64,000 nucleotides of DNA from Nocardioidaceae bacterium (GCA_017744365.1 JAGIBL010000004.1:1-64000), one strand, 5' to 3'; counted from the first letter of the stretch, positions 28,228 to 37,976 are shown. Made by a program: numbers and translations. The notes: a model not told the origin generated them from the sequence alone.

Positions 28228-31200
28228 ATGGGGTGGTCGAACCCGCCGATCCCTTGGGGCGAGCTGGAGCGACGGCTCTCGGCAGCGCCCCGCTACGGAC
28301 CGCCCGACGAGGGTCCGGGGTCGCGCAAGAAGAAGCCGTACCGGGTCAAGGACGAGGTCCGCCGCCCGGACGGTCCGCTCACGCCGTACGCGGAGCTGCA
28401 CTGCCACAGCGGCTTCTCCTTCCTCGACGGTGCCAGCGGGCCGGACCGGCTCGTCGAGCAGGCGATCCGGCTCGGCCTGGACGGGATTGCGCTGACCGAC
28501 CACGACGGGTTCGCGGGCGCGCCGCTGTTCGCCGAGATCGCCCAGAAATATGGGGGCATCCGGACCGTGTACGGCGCCGAGCTGTCGCTGGGGCTGAGCA
28601 AGCCGCAGGCCGGTGCCGCCGATCCCGAGGGCAGCCACCTGCTCGTGCTGGCCGAGGGCGTCGAGGGCTACCACCGGCTGGCCGCCGCGATCACCGACGC
28701 CCAGCTGCGCGGGGACGAGAAGGGCCGGCCGGTCTACGACCTGGGCGAGCTGGCCGAACGCGGCCGCGGGCACTGGCTGGTGCTCACCGGCTGCCGCAAG
28801 GGCCGGGTCCGCCAGGGGCTCGCCCGCGGCACGGCGCCCGAGGAGCTCGACACCCTGACGATGCTCTTCGGGCACGACCGGGTCGTCGTCGAGCTGACCG
28901 ACCACGGGATGCCCGGCGACGCCGAGGCCAACGACCTGCTCGCGGCGCTGGCAGCCGATCACGGCCTGCCGATCGTCGCCACCAACAACGTGCACTACGC
29001 GCTTCCCGAGGACCACCGGCTGGCCGGCGCGATGGCCGCGATCCGGGCCCGGCGCAGCCTCGCCGAGATGGACGGCTGGCTGCCGCCGTGGGGAGCGGCC
29101 TGCCTGCGCAGCGGGGAGGAGATGGCGCACCGGTTCGCGCGCTACCCGGGCGCGGTGGCGCGGTCGGTCGAGATCGCCGACGCGCTCGCCTTCGACCTGC
29201 AGAAGGCGACCCCGCGGCTGCCCAAGCTCGGCATCCCCGACGGGCACACCCCGGCGAGCTGGCTGCGGGTGCTGGTCGAGCGCGGCTTCGCGACGTCGTA
29301 CGCCGGCACCCCGCACGAGCAGGAGGCCCGGGAGCGGATCGAGCACGAGCTGCGGGTCATCGAGGAGAAGGACTTCGCCGGCTACTTCACCATCGTGCAC
29401 GACATCGTCGCCTTCGCCCGGAGTCAGGGAATCCTCTGCCAGGGCAGGGGATCGGCGGCCTCCTCGGCGGTCTGCTACGCCCTCGGCATCACCGCGATCG
29501 ACTCGGTCTTCTACCGGCTGCCGTTCGAGAGGTTCATCTCCCAGCACCGCGACGAGGAGCCGGACATCGACGTCGACTTCGACTCCGACCGGCGCGAGGA
29601 GGTGATCCAGTGGGTCTACGACCGCTACGGCCGGCACAACGCCGCGCAGGTCGCCAACGTCATCAGCTACCGGCCGAAGATGGCGGTCCGCGACGCCGCC
29701 AAGGCGCTGGGCTACTCGACCGGCCAGCAGGACGCCTGGTCGAAGACGATCGACTCCTGGACCGCGATCGTCTCCTCGCCCGAGGAGTCCGAGCTGCCCG
29801 ACGCGGTCGTGAGCCTGGCGAACCAGCTGCTCAAGGCGCCGCGGCACCTGGGCATCCACTCCGGCGGGATGATCCTCACCGAGCGGCCGATCGGCGAGGT
29901 GTGCCCGATCGAGCGGGCCCGGATGGACAAGCGCACCGTGCTGCAGTGGGACAAGGACGCGTGCGAGTGGATGGGCCTGGTCAAGTTCGACCTGCTCGGG
30001 CTCGGGATGCTCGGCGCGCTGAACCACATGATGGTGATGGCGGCCGAGGATCTCGGTGAGCACTGGACGCTGCAGTCGCTGCCGAAGGAGGAGCCGGGTG
30101 TCTACGACATGCTCTGCCGGGCCGACTCGGTCGGGGTGTTCCAGGTGGAGAGCCGCGCGCAGATCGGGACCCTGCCGCGGCTGCGCCCGCGGTGCTTCTA
30201 CGACCTGGCCATCGAGATCGCGCTGATCCGGCCGGGCCCGATCCAGGGCGGCGCGGTGCACCCGTACATCCGCCGCGCGACCGGGCGCGAGGAGGTCGGC
30301 TACGCCCACCCCGACCTGGAGCCGGTGCTGCAGCGGACGCTCGGGGTGCCGCTGTTCCAGGAGCAGCTGATGGAGATGGCGGTCGCGATCGGGGACTGCA
30401 CCCGCGACGACGCCGACCTGCTGCGCCGGGCGATGGGCTCCAAGCGCGGTATCGAGCGGATCGAGTCGATCAAGGAGAAGCTGTTCGCGGGGATGGAGAG
30501 CCGCGGCCTGGTCGGCGCGCAGGCCGAGCAGATCTACCAGCAGATCCTCTCGTTCGCGAACTTCGGGTTCGCCGAGAGCCACGCGCTCAGCTTCGCGCTG
30601 CTCGTCTACGCCAGCTCGTGGTTCAAGCTGCACTACCCGGCGGCGTTCCTGGCCGGGCTGCTGCGCGCGCAGCCGATGGGGTTCTACTCGCCGCAGTCGC
30701 TGACCCAGGACGCCCGCCGGCACGGCGTCGAGGTCCGGCGCCCGTGCATCCTGCGCTCGGGCGCGCAGGCTTCCCTGGAACGGGTGTCGGAGGAGGCGGC
30801 GGCGCCCACGGGGCTCGACGCGTGCCTGGAGCACCACCAGCCGACGCCCTATGACCCGGACGCCCCCGACCCGACGCCGACCCATCGCCGCGACGGCGCC
30901 TTCGCGGTCCGGCTCGGCCTCGACGAGGTCCGCGGGATCGGCACCGACGTGGCCGAGCGGATCGTCGCGGCCCGGGACGAGCGACCGTTCGCGGACATGG
31001 TCGACCTGTCCCGCCGGGCGCGGCTGGACTCGGGCCAGCTGGAGGCGCTGGCCACCGCGGGCGCCTTCGAGGCCTGGGGGCTCGGACGCCGGGAGGCCTT
31101 GTGGGGCGCGGGCTTCACCGAGCGCGAGGAGCACCTGGCGGGGTCGAGCGCGGTGGTGGCCGCGCCGGCGCTGCCCGCGATGGACGAGGTCGGCACCACC

Positions 31201-31620
31201 CTGGCCGACCTGTGGGCGACGAGGATCTCCCCGCACAGCCACCCGGTGGGCCTGCTGCGCCCGGTGCTGGAGCAGGCCGGCATCCGCTCGGTGGCCGCGC
31301 TGATGAAGTCCGAGGCCGGCCGCCGGGTGCACGTGGCCGGGCTGGTCACCCACCGGCAGCGGCCGAGCACCGCCGGCGGCGTCACCTTCCTCAACCTGGA
31401 GGACGAGACCGGGATGCTCAACGTGATCTGCACCCAGGGCGTGTGGAACCGCTACCGCAAGGTGGCCCGGACCGCGGCGGGCATGGTGATCCGCGGGATG
31501 CTCGAGCGCAACGACGGGGTCACCAACCTGCACGCCGACAAGATCGTCTCGCTCGCGGAGGTCAGTCCCGAGGCCGAGCAGGCGCTGCAGGCCCGGCACA
31601 CGCCGCGCAACTTCCAGTGA
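28228..31620 (+). CDS. dnaE2: Error-prone DNA polymerase DnaE2
   Basis: 1130 residues from ATG 28228, 12 bp after imuB; the length is right for DnaE2. The N-terminal PHP domain has ELHCHSGFSFLDGAS and ALTDHDGF. The polymerase palm has the catalytic Asp residues in PDIDVDFDSDRRE. The C-terminal OB domain (HVAGLVTHRQRPSTAGG) is present; the tau-binding tail of DnaE1 is absent. It carries out mutagenic translesion synthesis with ImuA' and ImuB under LexA control. Its 3' end converges with the MFS gene, 22 bp away. Confidence 0.96.
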   Translation: MGWSNPPIPWGELERRLSAAPRYGPPDEGPGSRKKKPYRVKDEVRRPDGPLTPYAELHCHSGFSFLDGASGPDRLVEQAIRLGLDGIALTDHDGFAGAPLFAEIAQKYGGIRTVYGAELSLGLSKPQAGAADPEGSHLLVLAEGVEGYHRLAAAITDAQLRGDEKGRPVYDLGELAERGRGHWLVLTGCRKGRVRQGLARGTAPEELDTLTMLFGHDRVVVELTDHGMPGDAEANDLLAALAADHGLPIVATNNVHYALPEDHRLAGAMAAIRARRSLAEMDGWLPPWGAACLRSGEEMAHRFARYPGAVARSVEIADALAFDLQKATPRLPKLGIPDGHTPASWLRVLVERGFATSYAGTPHEQEARERIEHELRVIEEKDFAGYFTIVHDIVAFARSQGILCQGRGSAASSAVCYALGITAIDSVFYRLPFERFISQHRDEEPDIDVDFDSDRREEVIQWVYDRYGRHNAAQVANVISYRPKMAVRDAAKALGYSTGQQDAWSKTIDSWTAIVSSPEESELPDAVVSLANQLLKAPRHLGIHSGGMILTERPIGEVCPIERARMDKRTVLQWDKDACEWMGLVKFDLLGLGMLGALNHMMVMAAEDLGEHWTLQSLPKEEPGVYDMLCRADSVGVFQVESRAQIGTLPRLRPRCFYDLAIEIALIRPGPIQGGAVHPYIRRATGREEVGYAHPDLEPVLQRTLGVPLFQEQLMEMAVAIGDCTRDDADLLRRAMGSKRGIERIESIKEKLFAGMESRGLVGAQAEQIYQQILSFANFGFAESHALSFALLVYASSWFKLHYPAAFLAGLLRAQPMGFYSPQSLTQDARRHGVEVRRPCILRSGAQASLERVSEEAAAPTGLDACLEHHQPTPYDPDAPDPTPTHRRDGAFAVRLGLDEVRGIGTDVAERIVAARDERPFADMVDLSRRARLDSGQLEALATAGAFEAWGLGRREALWGAGFTEREEHLAGSSAVVAAPALPAMDEVGTTLADLWATRISPHSHPVGLLRPVLEQAGIRSVAALMKSEAGRRVHVAGLVTHRQRPSTAGGVTFLNLEDETGMLNVICTQGVWNRYRKVARTAAGMVIRGMLERNDGVTNLHADKIVSLAEVSPEAEQALQARHTPRNFQ

Positions 31621-31642
31621 GGCCTGCCGGCGCCGCTCGCGC

Positions 31643-33088
31643 TCAGGCGGTCTCCGCCGCCGCCTCCTCGGCGAGCACGTTGCGCGGGGTGGCGACGACG
31701 TGCTCGAGGAGCGCGTAGATCAGCACCGCCCCGACCAGGCACAGCACCGCGCCCACTCGCCAGGACAGCACGTAGCCGTCGACGAACGCCTGCGGCGGCG
31801 CCACGCCCGCGGCGATCTGGTCCTTCGCGTGCCGCAGCGCGAGTGTGGCCAGCGTGGCCAGGCCCAGCGCGCCGCCGATCTGCTGGACCGCGTTCTGCAC
31901 CCCGGCGGCCAGCGAGGAGTCCTGTCCGGTCACCTCGTGCAGCGAGGCGTTGCCGAAGGCGGGGAAGCAGGCGCCGGAGAAGAAGCCGAGCACGATCATG
32001 CCGGGCATGATGTGGCCGACGTAGGTGGTGTCCGGCGAGATCGTGCTGGTCAGGTAGAGGCCGACCGCGCAGCCCACGAAGCCCAGCGACATCAGCGGCT
32101 TGACGCCGATCTTCGGCATCAGCGCCGTCGCGATGCCGATGCCCGCGCCGATGCTGAGGCCGAAGGGCAGGTAGGAGAGCCCGCCCTTGAGCGGGGACCA
32201 GCCCAGCACCTGCTGCTCGAAGAGGGTGAGCAGGAAGAAGTAGGCGAAGAACGCCGAGCTGAAGAACAGCGTGGTGAAGTTCGTGACCACGCGAGTGCGG
32301 TTGGTGAAGAACGAGAGCGGGATCAGCGGCGCCTCCGAGACCGCCTCGACCCAGACCATCAGCCCGATCAGCGCGAACCCGCCGAGCAGCGGCAGCAGCA
32401 CGTGGACCGAGCCCCAGGAGTGGTCGGCCGCCTCGATGAGCCCGTCGACGATGGCGATCAGCCCGGCGGTGCCGAGGATGGCGCCCCAGTAGTCCGGCCG
32501 GTGCTTGTCGCGGAGCATCTTGCTCTCGGAGACCAGGCGCGGCACCACGAGCAGGGCGAACGCGGCGACCGGCAGGTTGATGAAGAAGATCCAGCGCCAC
32601 GAGGCCAGGTCGGTGATGAAGCCGGAGATGACCGTGCCGGTGGTGCCGCCCAGACCGGCGATGCCGCCCCAGATGCCGAGCGCCTTCATCCGCTCGTGCG
32701 GGTCGGTGAACAGCAGCGCGATCATGCCCAGCGAGGCGGGAGCCGCGAGCGCCTCACCGGTGCCCTGGAGGAACCGCGAGACGACCAGCATCTCCGGGTT
32801 CGCGGCCGCGCCGCAGGTGGCCGAGGCGATGGCGAACACGGCGACGCCGATGAGGAAGACCTGCCGCCGGCCCAGGATGTCCGCGAGCCGGCCGCCGAGC
32901 AGCAGCAGCCCGCCGGCCATCAGCACGTAGCCGTTGACCACCCACGCCAGCCCGGACTCGCTGAAGCCGAGGTCCTCCTGGATCTTCGGCAGCGCGACGT
33001 TCACCACGGTGACGTCGAGGATCAGCATGAACTGGATCAGCGCGAGGACGGCGAGGGCCCTCCAGCGGCGCGGGTCGGCTTCGGTCAT
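31643..33088 (-). CDS. MFS drug exporter, DHA2 (EmrB/QacA) family
   Basis: 481 residues from ATG 33088, with about 14 membrane segments. Motif A appears as GGRLADILGRRQVF, the DHA2 motif DVTVVNVALP is in helix 1, and motif C is LGGTTGTVISGF. Proton-driven export of drugs or metabolites is expected. A HxlR-type regulator is encoded 58 bp upstream in the same direction and may be read before it. Confidence 0.92.
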   Translation of the reverse strand: MTEADPRRWRALAVLALIQFMLILDVTVVNVALPKIQEDLGFSESGLAWVVNGYVLMAGGLLLLGGRLADILGRRQVFLIGVAVFAIASATCGAAANPEMLVVSRFLQGTGEALAAPASLGMIALLFTDPHERMKALGIWGGIAGLGGTTGTVISGFITDLASWRWIFFINLPVAAFALLVVPRLVSESKMLRDKHRPDYWGAILGTAGLIAIVDGLIEAADHSWGSVHVLLPLLGGFALIGLMVWVEAVSEAPLIPLSFFTNRTRVVTNFTTLFFSSAFFAYFFLLTLFEQQVLGWSPLKGGLSYLPFGLSIGAGIGIATALMPKIGVKPLMSLGFVGCAVGLYLTSTISPDTTYVGHIMPGMIVLGFFSGACFPAFGNASLHEVTGQDSSLAAGVQNAVQQIGGALGLATLATLALRHAKDQIAAGVAPPQAFVDGYVLSWRVGAVLCLVGAVLIYALLEHVVATPRNVLAEEAAAETA

Positions 33089-33146
33089 CGGGGCTCCTAG
33101 GTCGGGGTGGTCACAGTCCACCAGCCGGCGCCGACAATTCGCGCGG

Positions 33147-33671
33147 CTATTTCGCCGGCAGGCCGTCGTACAGGTCCGCGAACCGGTCGATCGCCGCGCC
33201 CAGCTCGGGGGAGCGGCGCTCGTCGAACCCCGGACCGCGCAGCGGCACCGCGTCGCCGGGCCGGACCTGCTCGCCGCAGTGCTCGCAGGCCAGCACCGCA
33301 CCGCTGATCTCGCCGCAGCCCAGGTGCCGCCAGCGCAGCGGCGACTCCTCCGGCCCGAACATCCACCGGTCACCGAAGGACTGGATCGCGACCAGCACCA
33401 TCGCCAGGTCCAGGCCCTTCTCGGTCAGCGTGTAGTCGTAGCGGACCGGGTTGTCCTGGTACGGCGTCCGGGTGACGACCTCGTGGTCGAGCAGGTGCTG
33501 CAGCCGCTGGGTGAGCACCTTGCGGGACAGGCCGAGGTCGCGCTGGATGGCGTCGAAGCGGGTCACGCCCAGTGCCACGTCGCGCAGCACGAGCGGTGTC
33601 CACCGGTCCCCGATGATGTCGACCGTGCGCGCGATCGCGCACGGCTCCTCCCCGAACGACTCCCGTTGCAT
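33147..33671 (-). CDS. HxlR-family transcriptional regulator with Cys-rich tail
   Basis: 174 residues from ATG 33671, which is the position expected from the family (short N-terminus then CAIARTVDIIGDRWT). The winged helix covers about 10-100: LVLRDVALGVTRFDAIQRDLG, LSRKVLTQRL, wing YTLTEKG. After it, a Cys cluster (LGCGE...CEHCGE) may bind zinc. It is divergent from an MMPL transporter, and GTTCCC-AAA-GGGAAC in the 58-bp gap is the probable operator; downstream lies the MFS exporter. It thus probably controls one or both transporters. Confidence 0.88.
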   Translation of the reverse strand: MQRESFGEEPCAIARTVDIIGDRWTPLVLRDVALGVTRFDAIQRDLGLSRKVLTQRLQHLLDHEVVTRTPYQDNPVRYDYTLTEKGLDLAMVLVAIQSFGDRWMFGPEESPLRWRHLGCGEISGAVLACEHCGEQVRPGDAVPLRGPGFDERRSPELGAAIDRFADLYDGLPAK

Positions 33672-33693
33672 GCCGGTGAGTCTAGGCCAGTGG

Positions 33694-33708
33694 GTTCCCA
33701 AAGGGAAC
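33694..33708. promoter_or_regulatory. Perfect palindrome, probable HxlR operator
   Basis: GTTCCCAAAGGGAAC lies 23 bp upstream of the regulator start and 21 bp upstream of the MMPL start, covering both promoters. HxlR proteins bind short perfect palindromes of this kind. Confidence 0.55.
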
Positions 33709-33729
33709 TAACGCTGTTAACGTCGGCCC

Positions 33730-35874
33730 ATGCTCGATCGGATCTCCGGCCTGACCTGGAGGCACCCGCGCAAGATCCTCGCGGCCGCGCTGCTCTTCGT
33801 CGCCGTCGCCGGGTTCTTCGGCCACGACGTCGAGCACCACCTCGAGGCAGCCGGGTTCACCGACCCGTCCTCGGAGAGCGAGCAGGCCGGTGACCTGCTC
33901 GCCGGCGCCCTCGGCCACTCCGCGCAGCCCGGCCTCGCGGTCCTGGTGCGCGCGAAGGGCGGCGGCCCGCTCGACGCCGCGGATCCCGTCGTACGGCGTG
34001 AGGTGAACCGGCTCGCGGAACGGCTGGCCGGCTCGGCGTACGTCGGCCACGTCTCGAGCCTGACCGCCCCCGACGGCCGCTCGGTGGTGCTGACCGCGCA
34101 GCTGAGCACCAACGACCTGGAGGACAAGGGCGGCCTGGCCGACGAGTCGGTGCGCGAGCGGGTCACCTCGAAGACCCTCGACGTCCGCTACGGCGGCTAC
34201 GCACCCAGCTTCAACGAGGTCAACGACCAGACCCGTCGCGACCTCAACCACGCCGAGCTGATCGCCTTCCCGATCCTGGCGATCCTGCTGCTGCTCGTCT
34301 TCCGCAGCGCGGTCGCCGCGATGGTGCCGCTGCTGATCGGGGTGCTCTCCATCGTCGGCTCGATGTTCGCGCTGCGGATCATGTCCGGGATCGTCGGCAC
34401 CTCGGTGTTCGCGCTCAACATCACCACCGCGCTCAGCCTCGGCCTCGCCGTCGACTACGCGCTGCTGCTGGTCTCCCGGTACCGCGAGGAGACCCAGGCG
34501 CACGGCTTCACGTTCGACGCGCACCGGCGGACCGTCGCCACCGCGGGCCGGGCGGCGCTGTTCTCCGGGCTGACCGTGGCCGGCGCGATGGCCGCGCTGA
34601 CGGTGATGCCGCAGCGGTTCCTGTACTCGGTCGGCTTCGCCGGCGCGATGGTCGGTGTGCTCTCGGCACTGATGGCGATCTTCGTGGTGCCCGCGCTGCT
34701 GGCCGTGCTCGGCCCGCGCATCGACGCGCTCTCCCTGCGCCGTGGTCCGAGCGTCGCGGACACCTCGACCCGCTGGCTGCGGCTGGCCCGCGCGGTGATG
34801 CGCCGCCCGGTCGTGGTCGCACTCGGCACGACGGTGTTCCTGCTGGCGCTGGCGGCGCCCCTGGTTGGCACCCACCTGACCGGGCCGAGCGCCCAGGCGG
34901 TGCCGCCCGGACAGCAGTCGTACGACACCAACCGCTACCTGCTCGAGCACTACGGCCGCCAGGTCACCGAGGGTGTCTCGCTGACCGTGCACGGGGACGT
35001 CTCCGACGAAGCGCTGGCCACGCTGCGGGAGACGATCGCCGGAGTCGGCCACGTGGACCTGGTGGCGCCGTTCGTGCGCGCCTCCGACGACGTCGCCTAC
35101 AGCACCGCGGCGCTCGACGGCCCGGCGCTCTCGGACCCGAGCCAGCAGGCGGTCCGGGACATCCGGGCGCTCTCACCGCCGGAGGGGAGCCGGCTGCTGG
35201 TGGCGGGCAACACCGCCGGCTTCCTCGACGAGAAGGCTTCGCTGGTCGACAACGCGCCGCTGGCGATCGGGCTGATCGTGCTGCTCACGGTGGTGCTGCT
35301 GTTCCTGCTCACCGGGTCGGTGCTGCTGCCGCTCAAGACGCTGCTGATGAACACGATGACCCTGGCCGCCTCGCTGGGCATCCTGGTCACCGTCTTCGAG
35401 CACAAGGTCGGCACCGGCCTGCTCGACTACCCGGGCCCGTACTCGGTCGAGGTCACCAGCCTGGTCTTCCTGTTCGCGGTCGCCTTCGCCCTGGCCACGG
35501 ACTATGCGGTCCTGGTGATGGCGCGGGTCAAGGAGCTGCGCGACGGCGGCATGTCCAACGAGGACGCGGTCGCCCACGGCGTCGCCCGCACCGGCCGGAT
35601 CATCAGTGCCGCCGCGGTGATGATCGCGGTCGTGTTCGCGGCCTTCGCGGTCAGCCCGGTGTTCTTCATGAAGCAGATCGCCGTCGGGATGGCGCTGGGC
35701 GTGATCATCGACGCCACCATCGTCCGTGCCCTGCTCGTCCCCTCCCTGATGCGCCTCCTCGGCGAGGCCAACTGGTGGGCTCCGGCTCCCCTGCGCCGCC
35801 TCCACGACCGCTTCGGGATCCGCGAGGGCGGCGAGCCCCAAGTCCCCGCCGAATCAGGCCTTCTGGTCCCCTGA
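33730..35874 (+). CDS. MMPL/RND-family transporter
   Basis: 714 residues, about 12 membrane segments in two MMPL halves. Each half has a large extracytoplasmic loop after the first helix. The proton-relay segments are GLAVDYALLLVSRYREE (about 238) and FALATDYAVLVMARVKE (about 590). Such proteins export lipids or hydrophobic compounds. Divergent from the HxlR gene. Its last codons (AESGLLVP) are encoded by the first unit of the 22-bp repeat block, so the C-terminal end may vary between strains. Confidence 0.9.
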   Translation: MLDRISGLTWRHPRKILAAALLFVAVAGFFGHDVEHHLEAAGFTDPSSESEQAGDLLAGALGHSAQPGLAVLVRAKGGGPLDAADPVVRREVNRLAERLAGSAYVGHVSSLTAPDGRSVVLTAQLSTNDLEDKGGLADESVRERVTSKTLDVRYGGYAPSFNEVNDQTRRDLNHAELIAFPILAILLLLVFRSAVAAMVPLLIGVLSIVGSMFALRIMSGIVGTSVFALNITTALSLGLAVDYALLLVSRYREETQAHGFTFDAHRRTVATAGRAALFSGLTVAGAMAALTVMPQRFLYSVGFAGAMVGVLSALMAIFVVPALLAVLGPRIDALSLRRGPSVADTSTRWLRLARAVMRRPVVVALGTTVFLLALAAPLVGTHLTGPSAQAVPPGQQSYDTNRYLLEHYGRQVTEGVSLTVHGDVSDEALATLRETIAGVGHVDLVAPFVRASDDVAYSTAALDGPALSDPSQQAVRDIRALSPPEGSRLLVAGNTAGFLDEKASLVDNAPLAIGLIVLLTVVLLFLLTGSVLLPLKTLLMNTMTLAASLGILVTVFEHKVGTGLLDYPGPYSVEVTSLVFLFAVAFALATDYAVLVMARVKELRDGGMSNEDAVAHGVARTGRIISAAAVMIAVVFAAFAVSPVFFMKQIAVGMALGVIIDATIVRALLVPSLMRLLGEANWWAPAPLRRLHDRFGIREGGEPQVPAESGLLVP

Positions 35875-36036
35875 GTCCGGCCTTCTGGCCCGCCGAGTCC
35901 GGCCTTCTGGTCCGCCGAGACGTATGTTCTGGCGGACGCCAACCAGAACACACGTTTCGTGGGGCCACAACCCTGGACTCGGCGAGCCAAACCACCGGAT
36001 TCGCGGGGCCAGAAGGCCGGATTCGCGGGGTTCAGG
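35848..36036. repeat. 22-bp tandem repeats with inverted copies and central hairpin
   Basis: Units starting at 35851, 35873 and 35895 share GAGTCCGGCCTTCTGG with a strict 22-bp period; a degenerate fourth starts at 35917. ACGTATGTTCTGG (35920) and CCAGAACACACGT (35943) form a hairpin in the middle. Inverted copies (GGGGCCAGAAGGCCGGATTC, with GGATTCGCGGGG twice) fill 35996-36030. The block includes the last codons of both convergent genes and may work as a two-way terminator or a mobile repeat. Confidence 0.7.
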
Positions 36037-36580
36037 AGACGAGGGGGGCGAGGTAGGTGCGGGCGTAGGCGCGGACCTGGCCGGGGTCGGTCATGTCGAC
36101 GGTGCCGTGCGGGTTGAGCATGTAGGTGTAGGCGATCCGGAGCATCAGCTCGGAGACGACGTGCAGCTCGTGGTCGGGCATCGTGGCGCCGCTGCGCCGC
36201 AGAGTCTGCGCGACCCGGTCCGCGGAGCCGAGGATCACGCTGGTGTTGGAGGATCCGCCGATGCCCGTGATGATCTCCGGCTCGGTCTCCACCAGCCGGG
36301 CCAGCAGCGGGATCTCCCGGGTCAGCGCCATGCCCGCGGTGAAGCACTCCACGATCGCCTCGCGCGGCGGGAGCCCGGAGGCGAGCGCGTCCAGCTGGTC
36401 GAAGAACTCGTCGATCTCGCGGTCGAGCACCGCCTGGAGCAGGGCCTCCTTGGTCGGGTAGGCCCGGTACAGCGTGCTCCTGCTGATGCCGGCCGCCTTC
36501 GCCACGTCCTCGACGTTCGCCCGGCGTGCACCGTACTGCTCGAAGACCCGCTGCGCGGCATCCAGGATCTCCACGGTCAC
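36032..36580 (-). CDS. TetR-family transcriptional regulator
   Basis: 182 residues from GTG 36580, overlapping the P450 stop by 4 bp. The N-terminal helix-turn-helix is complete: VFEQYGARRANVEDVAKAAGISRSTLYRAYPTKEALL. The C-terminal ligand domain (about 60-182) is family-specific. It is the second gene of the P450 operon and probably controls the divergent promoter pair at 37.9 kb, where a TGAAAC-N6-GTTTCA palindrome lies. Confidence 0.9.
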   Translation of the reverse strand: MTVEILDAAQRVFEQYGARRANVEDVAKAAGISRSTLYRAYPTKEALLQAVLDREIDEFFDQLDALASGLPPREAIVECFTAGMALTREIPLLARLVETEPEIITGIGGSSNTSVILGSADRVAQTLRRSGATMPDHELHVVSELMLRIAYTYMLNPHGTVDMTDPGQVRAYARTYLAPLVS

Positions 36581-37899
36581 AGTCGCTCCAAGGTCACCGG
36601 GAGACGATCCCGCGGGAACGGCAGCGCCACCAAATCGAGCGGCCAGGTGTACCCGGCCGGGACCGACCAGGAGTAGGTGCGCAGCAGCTCGTGGAAGATC
36701 GCCCGCACCTGCACGCCGGCGAAGTACATCCCGATGCACTTGTGCACGCCGCCGCCGAACGCGTGGAACGCCATCCGGTGGCCGTGGTCCTCGCGCCGCG
36801 GCTCGGCGAACCGGTCCGGGTCGAAGTGCGTCGGGTCCGGCCAGTACTGCGGGTCGTGGTGGTTGTAGAAGGGCGAGACCGCGACGAACGAGCCCTCCTT
36901 GATCAGGTACCCGTTGACCGCGGTGTCCCGGACCGCCACCCGCGGCATCGACGGGACCGGGCTGCACAGCCGCAGCGACTCCTTCATGATCCGCTCGAGC
37001 AGCTCGTTGCCGACCACGGAGTCGTAGTCGTCGCCCGTCTCCATCGACGCCGCGCGGGCCTTCTCCTGCCACTCCGGGTAGCGCGCCAGGTGGTAGGCCA
37101 TCGAGCTCATCGTGATCGTCGAGGTGTCGTGGGCGGCCATCAGCAGGAAGATCATGTGGTTGACGACGTCCTCGTCGCTGAACACGTCGCCGTCCTCGCT
37201 GGTGGCGATGCACAGCTGCGCGAACAAGTCGTCGCCGCCGTCGCGCCGCTTGGCGGGCAGGTGCTCGTAGAAGAAGGCCTCCAGCTCCTTGCGCGCGGTC
37301 AACCCGCGAGCCCACGGGGTTCCCGGCACGTTGCGCCGCACGATCGAGGTGCCCGCTCGGACGGCGGCGATGAAGGCCTTGTTGACCCGGTCCTGCTCGG
37401 CGCGCGGCAGGTCCACGCCCACGAACGTCTCGAGGGCCAGGTCGAGGGTGAGCGCCTTGAACAGCTCGTGCATCCGCGGGTTGGGGACCGAAGCCCACTG
37501 CTCGAGCCCGCTGCGGATGTGCGGCACCATCACCGCGTGGTAGCGGCGCATCGCGTCGTTGGTGAAGGCCATCTGCAGGATCCGCCGGTGGTGCAGGTGC
37601 TCGTCGAAGTCGAGCAGCATCAGGCCCCGGTGGAAGAACGGCCCGATGAAGTGCGACCACGCCGGGCCGTTGGCGAAGTCGCGGTTGCGGTTGATGAGGA
37701 TCTGCTCGGCCGCGTCGAGGCCGTAGCAGGCGTGCAGCGTGGTGCCGAAGACGTTGAGCTTGATGACCTCCCCGTACGACGCCCGCAGGAAGTCGTTGTG
37801 GCTGATCGGCTGCCGCCGCAGCCGGAGCAGGTGAGGCAGCCCGAACAGCGGCCCTCGCGGCGTACGAAGCTCCTCGGTGGTCTGCACGGTCGCGGTCAC
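36577..37899 (-). CDS. Cytochrome P450
   Basis: 440 residues from GTG 37899 (GGGGAG ribosome site); an upstream in-frame start would run through the operator. I-helix oxygen motif AAHDTST, K-helix ESLRL, and heme loop FGGGVHKCIG with ligand Cys388. The bacterial class I type needs a separate ferredoxin, not seen here. It is divergent from an MpaB-like oxygenase / aldehyde dehydrogenase / SDR operon, which suggests joint oxidation of a lipid, terpenoid or similar hydrophobic substrate. Confidence 0.93.
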   Translation of the reverse strand: MTATVQTTEELRTPRGPLFGLPHLLRLRRQPISHNDFLRASYGEVIKLNVFGTTLHACYGLDAAEQILINRNRDFANGPAWSHFIGPFFHRGLMLLDFDEHLHHRRILQMAFTNDAMRRYHAVMVPHIRSGLEQWASVPNPRMHELFKALTLDLALETFVGVDLPRAEQDRVNKAFIAAVRAGTSIVRRNVPGTPWARGLTARKELEAFFYEHLPAKRRDGGDDLFAQLCIATSEDGDVFSDEDVVNHMIFLLMAAHDTSTITMSSMAYHLARYPEWQEKARAASMETGDDYDSVVGNELLERIMKESLRLCSPVPSMPRVAVRDTAVNGYLIKEGSFVAVSPFYNHHDPQYWPDPTHFDPDRFAEPRREDHGHRMAFHAFGGGVHKCIGMYFAGVQVRAIFHELLRTYSWSVPAGYTWPLDLVALPFPRDRLPVTLERL

Positions 37900-37943
37900 G
37901 GCGGCTCCCCGGTGAGATCGAGAAAATCGACGAGATGGGATGG

Positions 37944-37961
37944 TGAAACAAATCCGTTTCA
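37944..37961. promoter_or_regulatory. TetR-type operator between divergent operons
   Basis: TGAAAC-AAATCC-GTTTCA is a perfect inverted repeat, further bracketed by GATGG and CCATC, placed 45 bp before the P450 start and 16 bp before the oxygenase start. Lower GC than the surroundings supports a promoter/operator. Confidence 0.6.
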
Positions 37962-37976
37962 ACGTACCATCGGGCC

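Noticed and set aside
28039-31599. Long minus-strand open frame opposite dnaE2
   Set aside because: Antisense shadow of a certain polymerase gene, with no recognisable motif or ribosome site.
35848-36036. CRISPR array
   Set aside because: The 22-bp units are contiguous without spacers, include inverted copies, and no cas gene is near.
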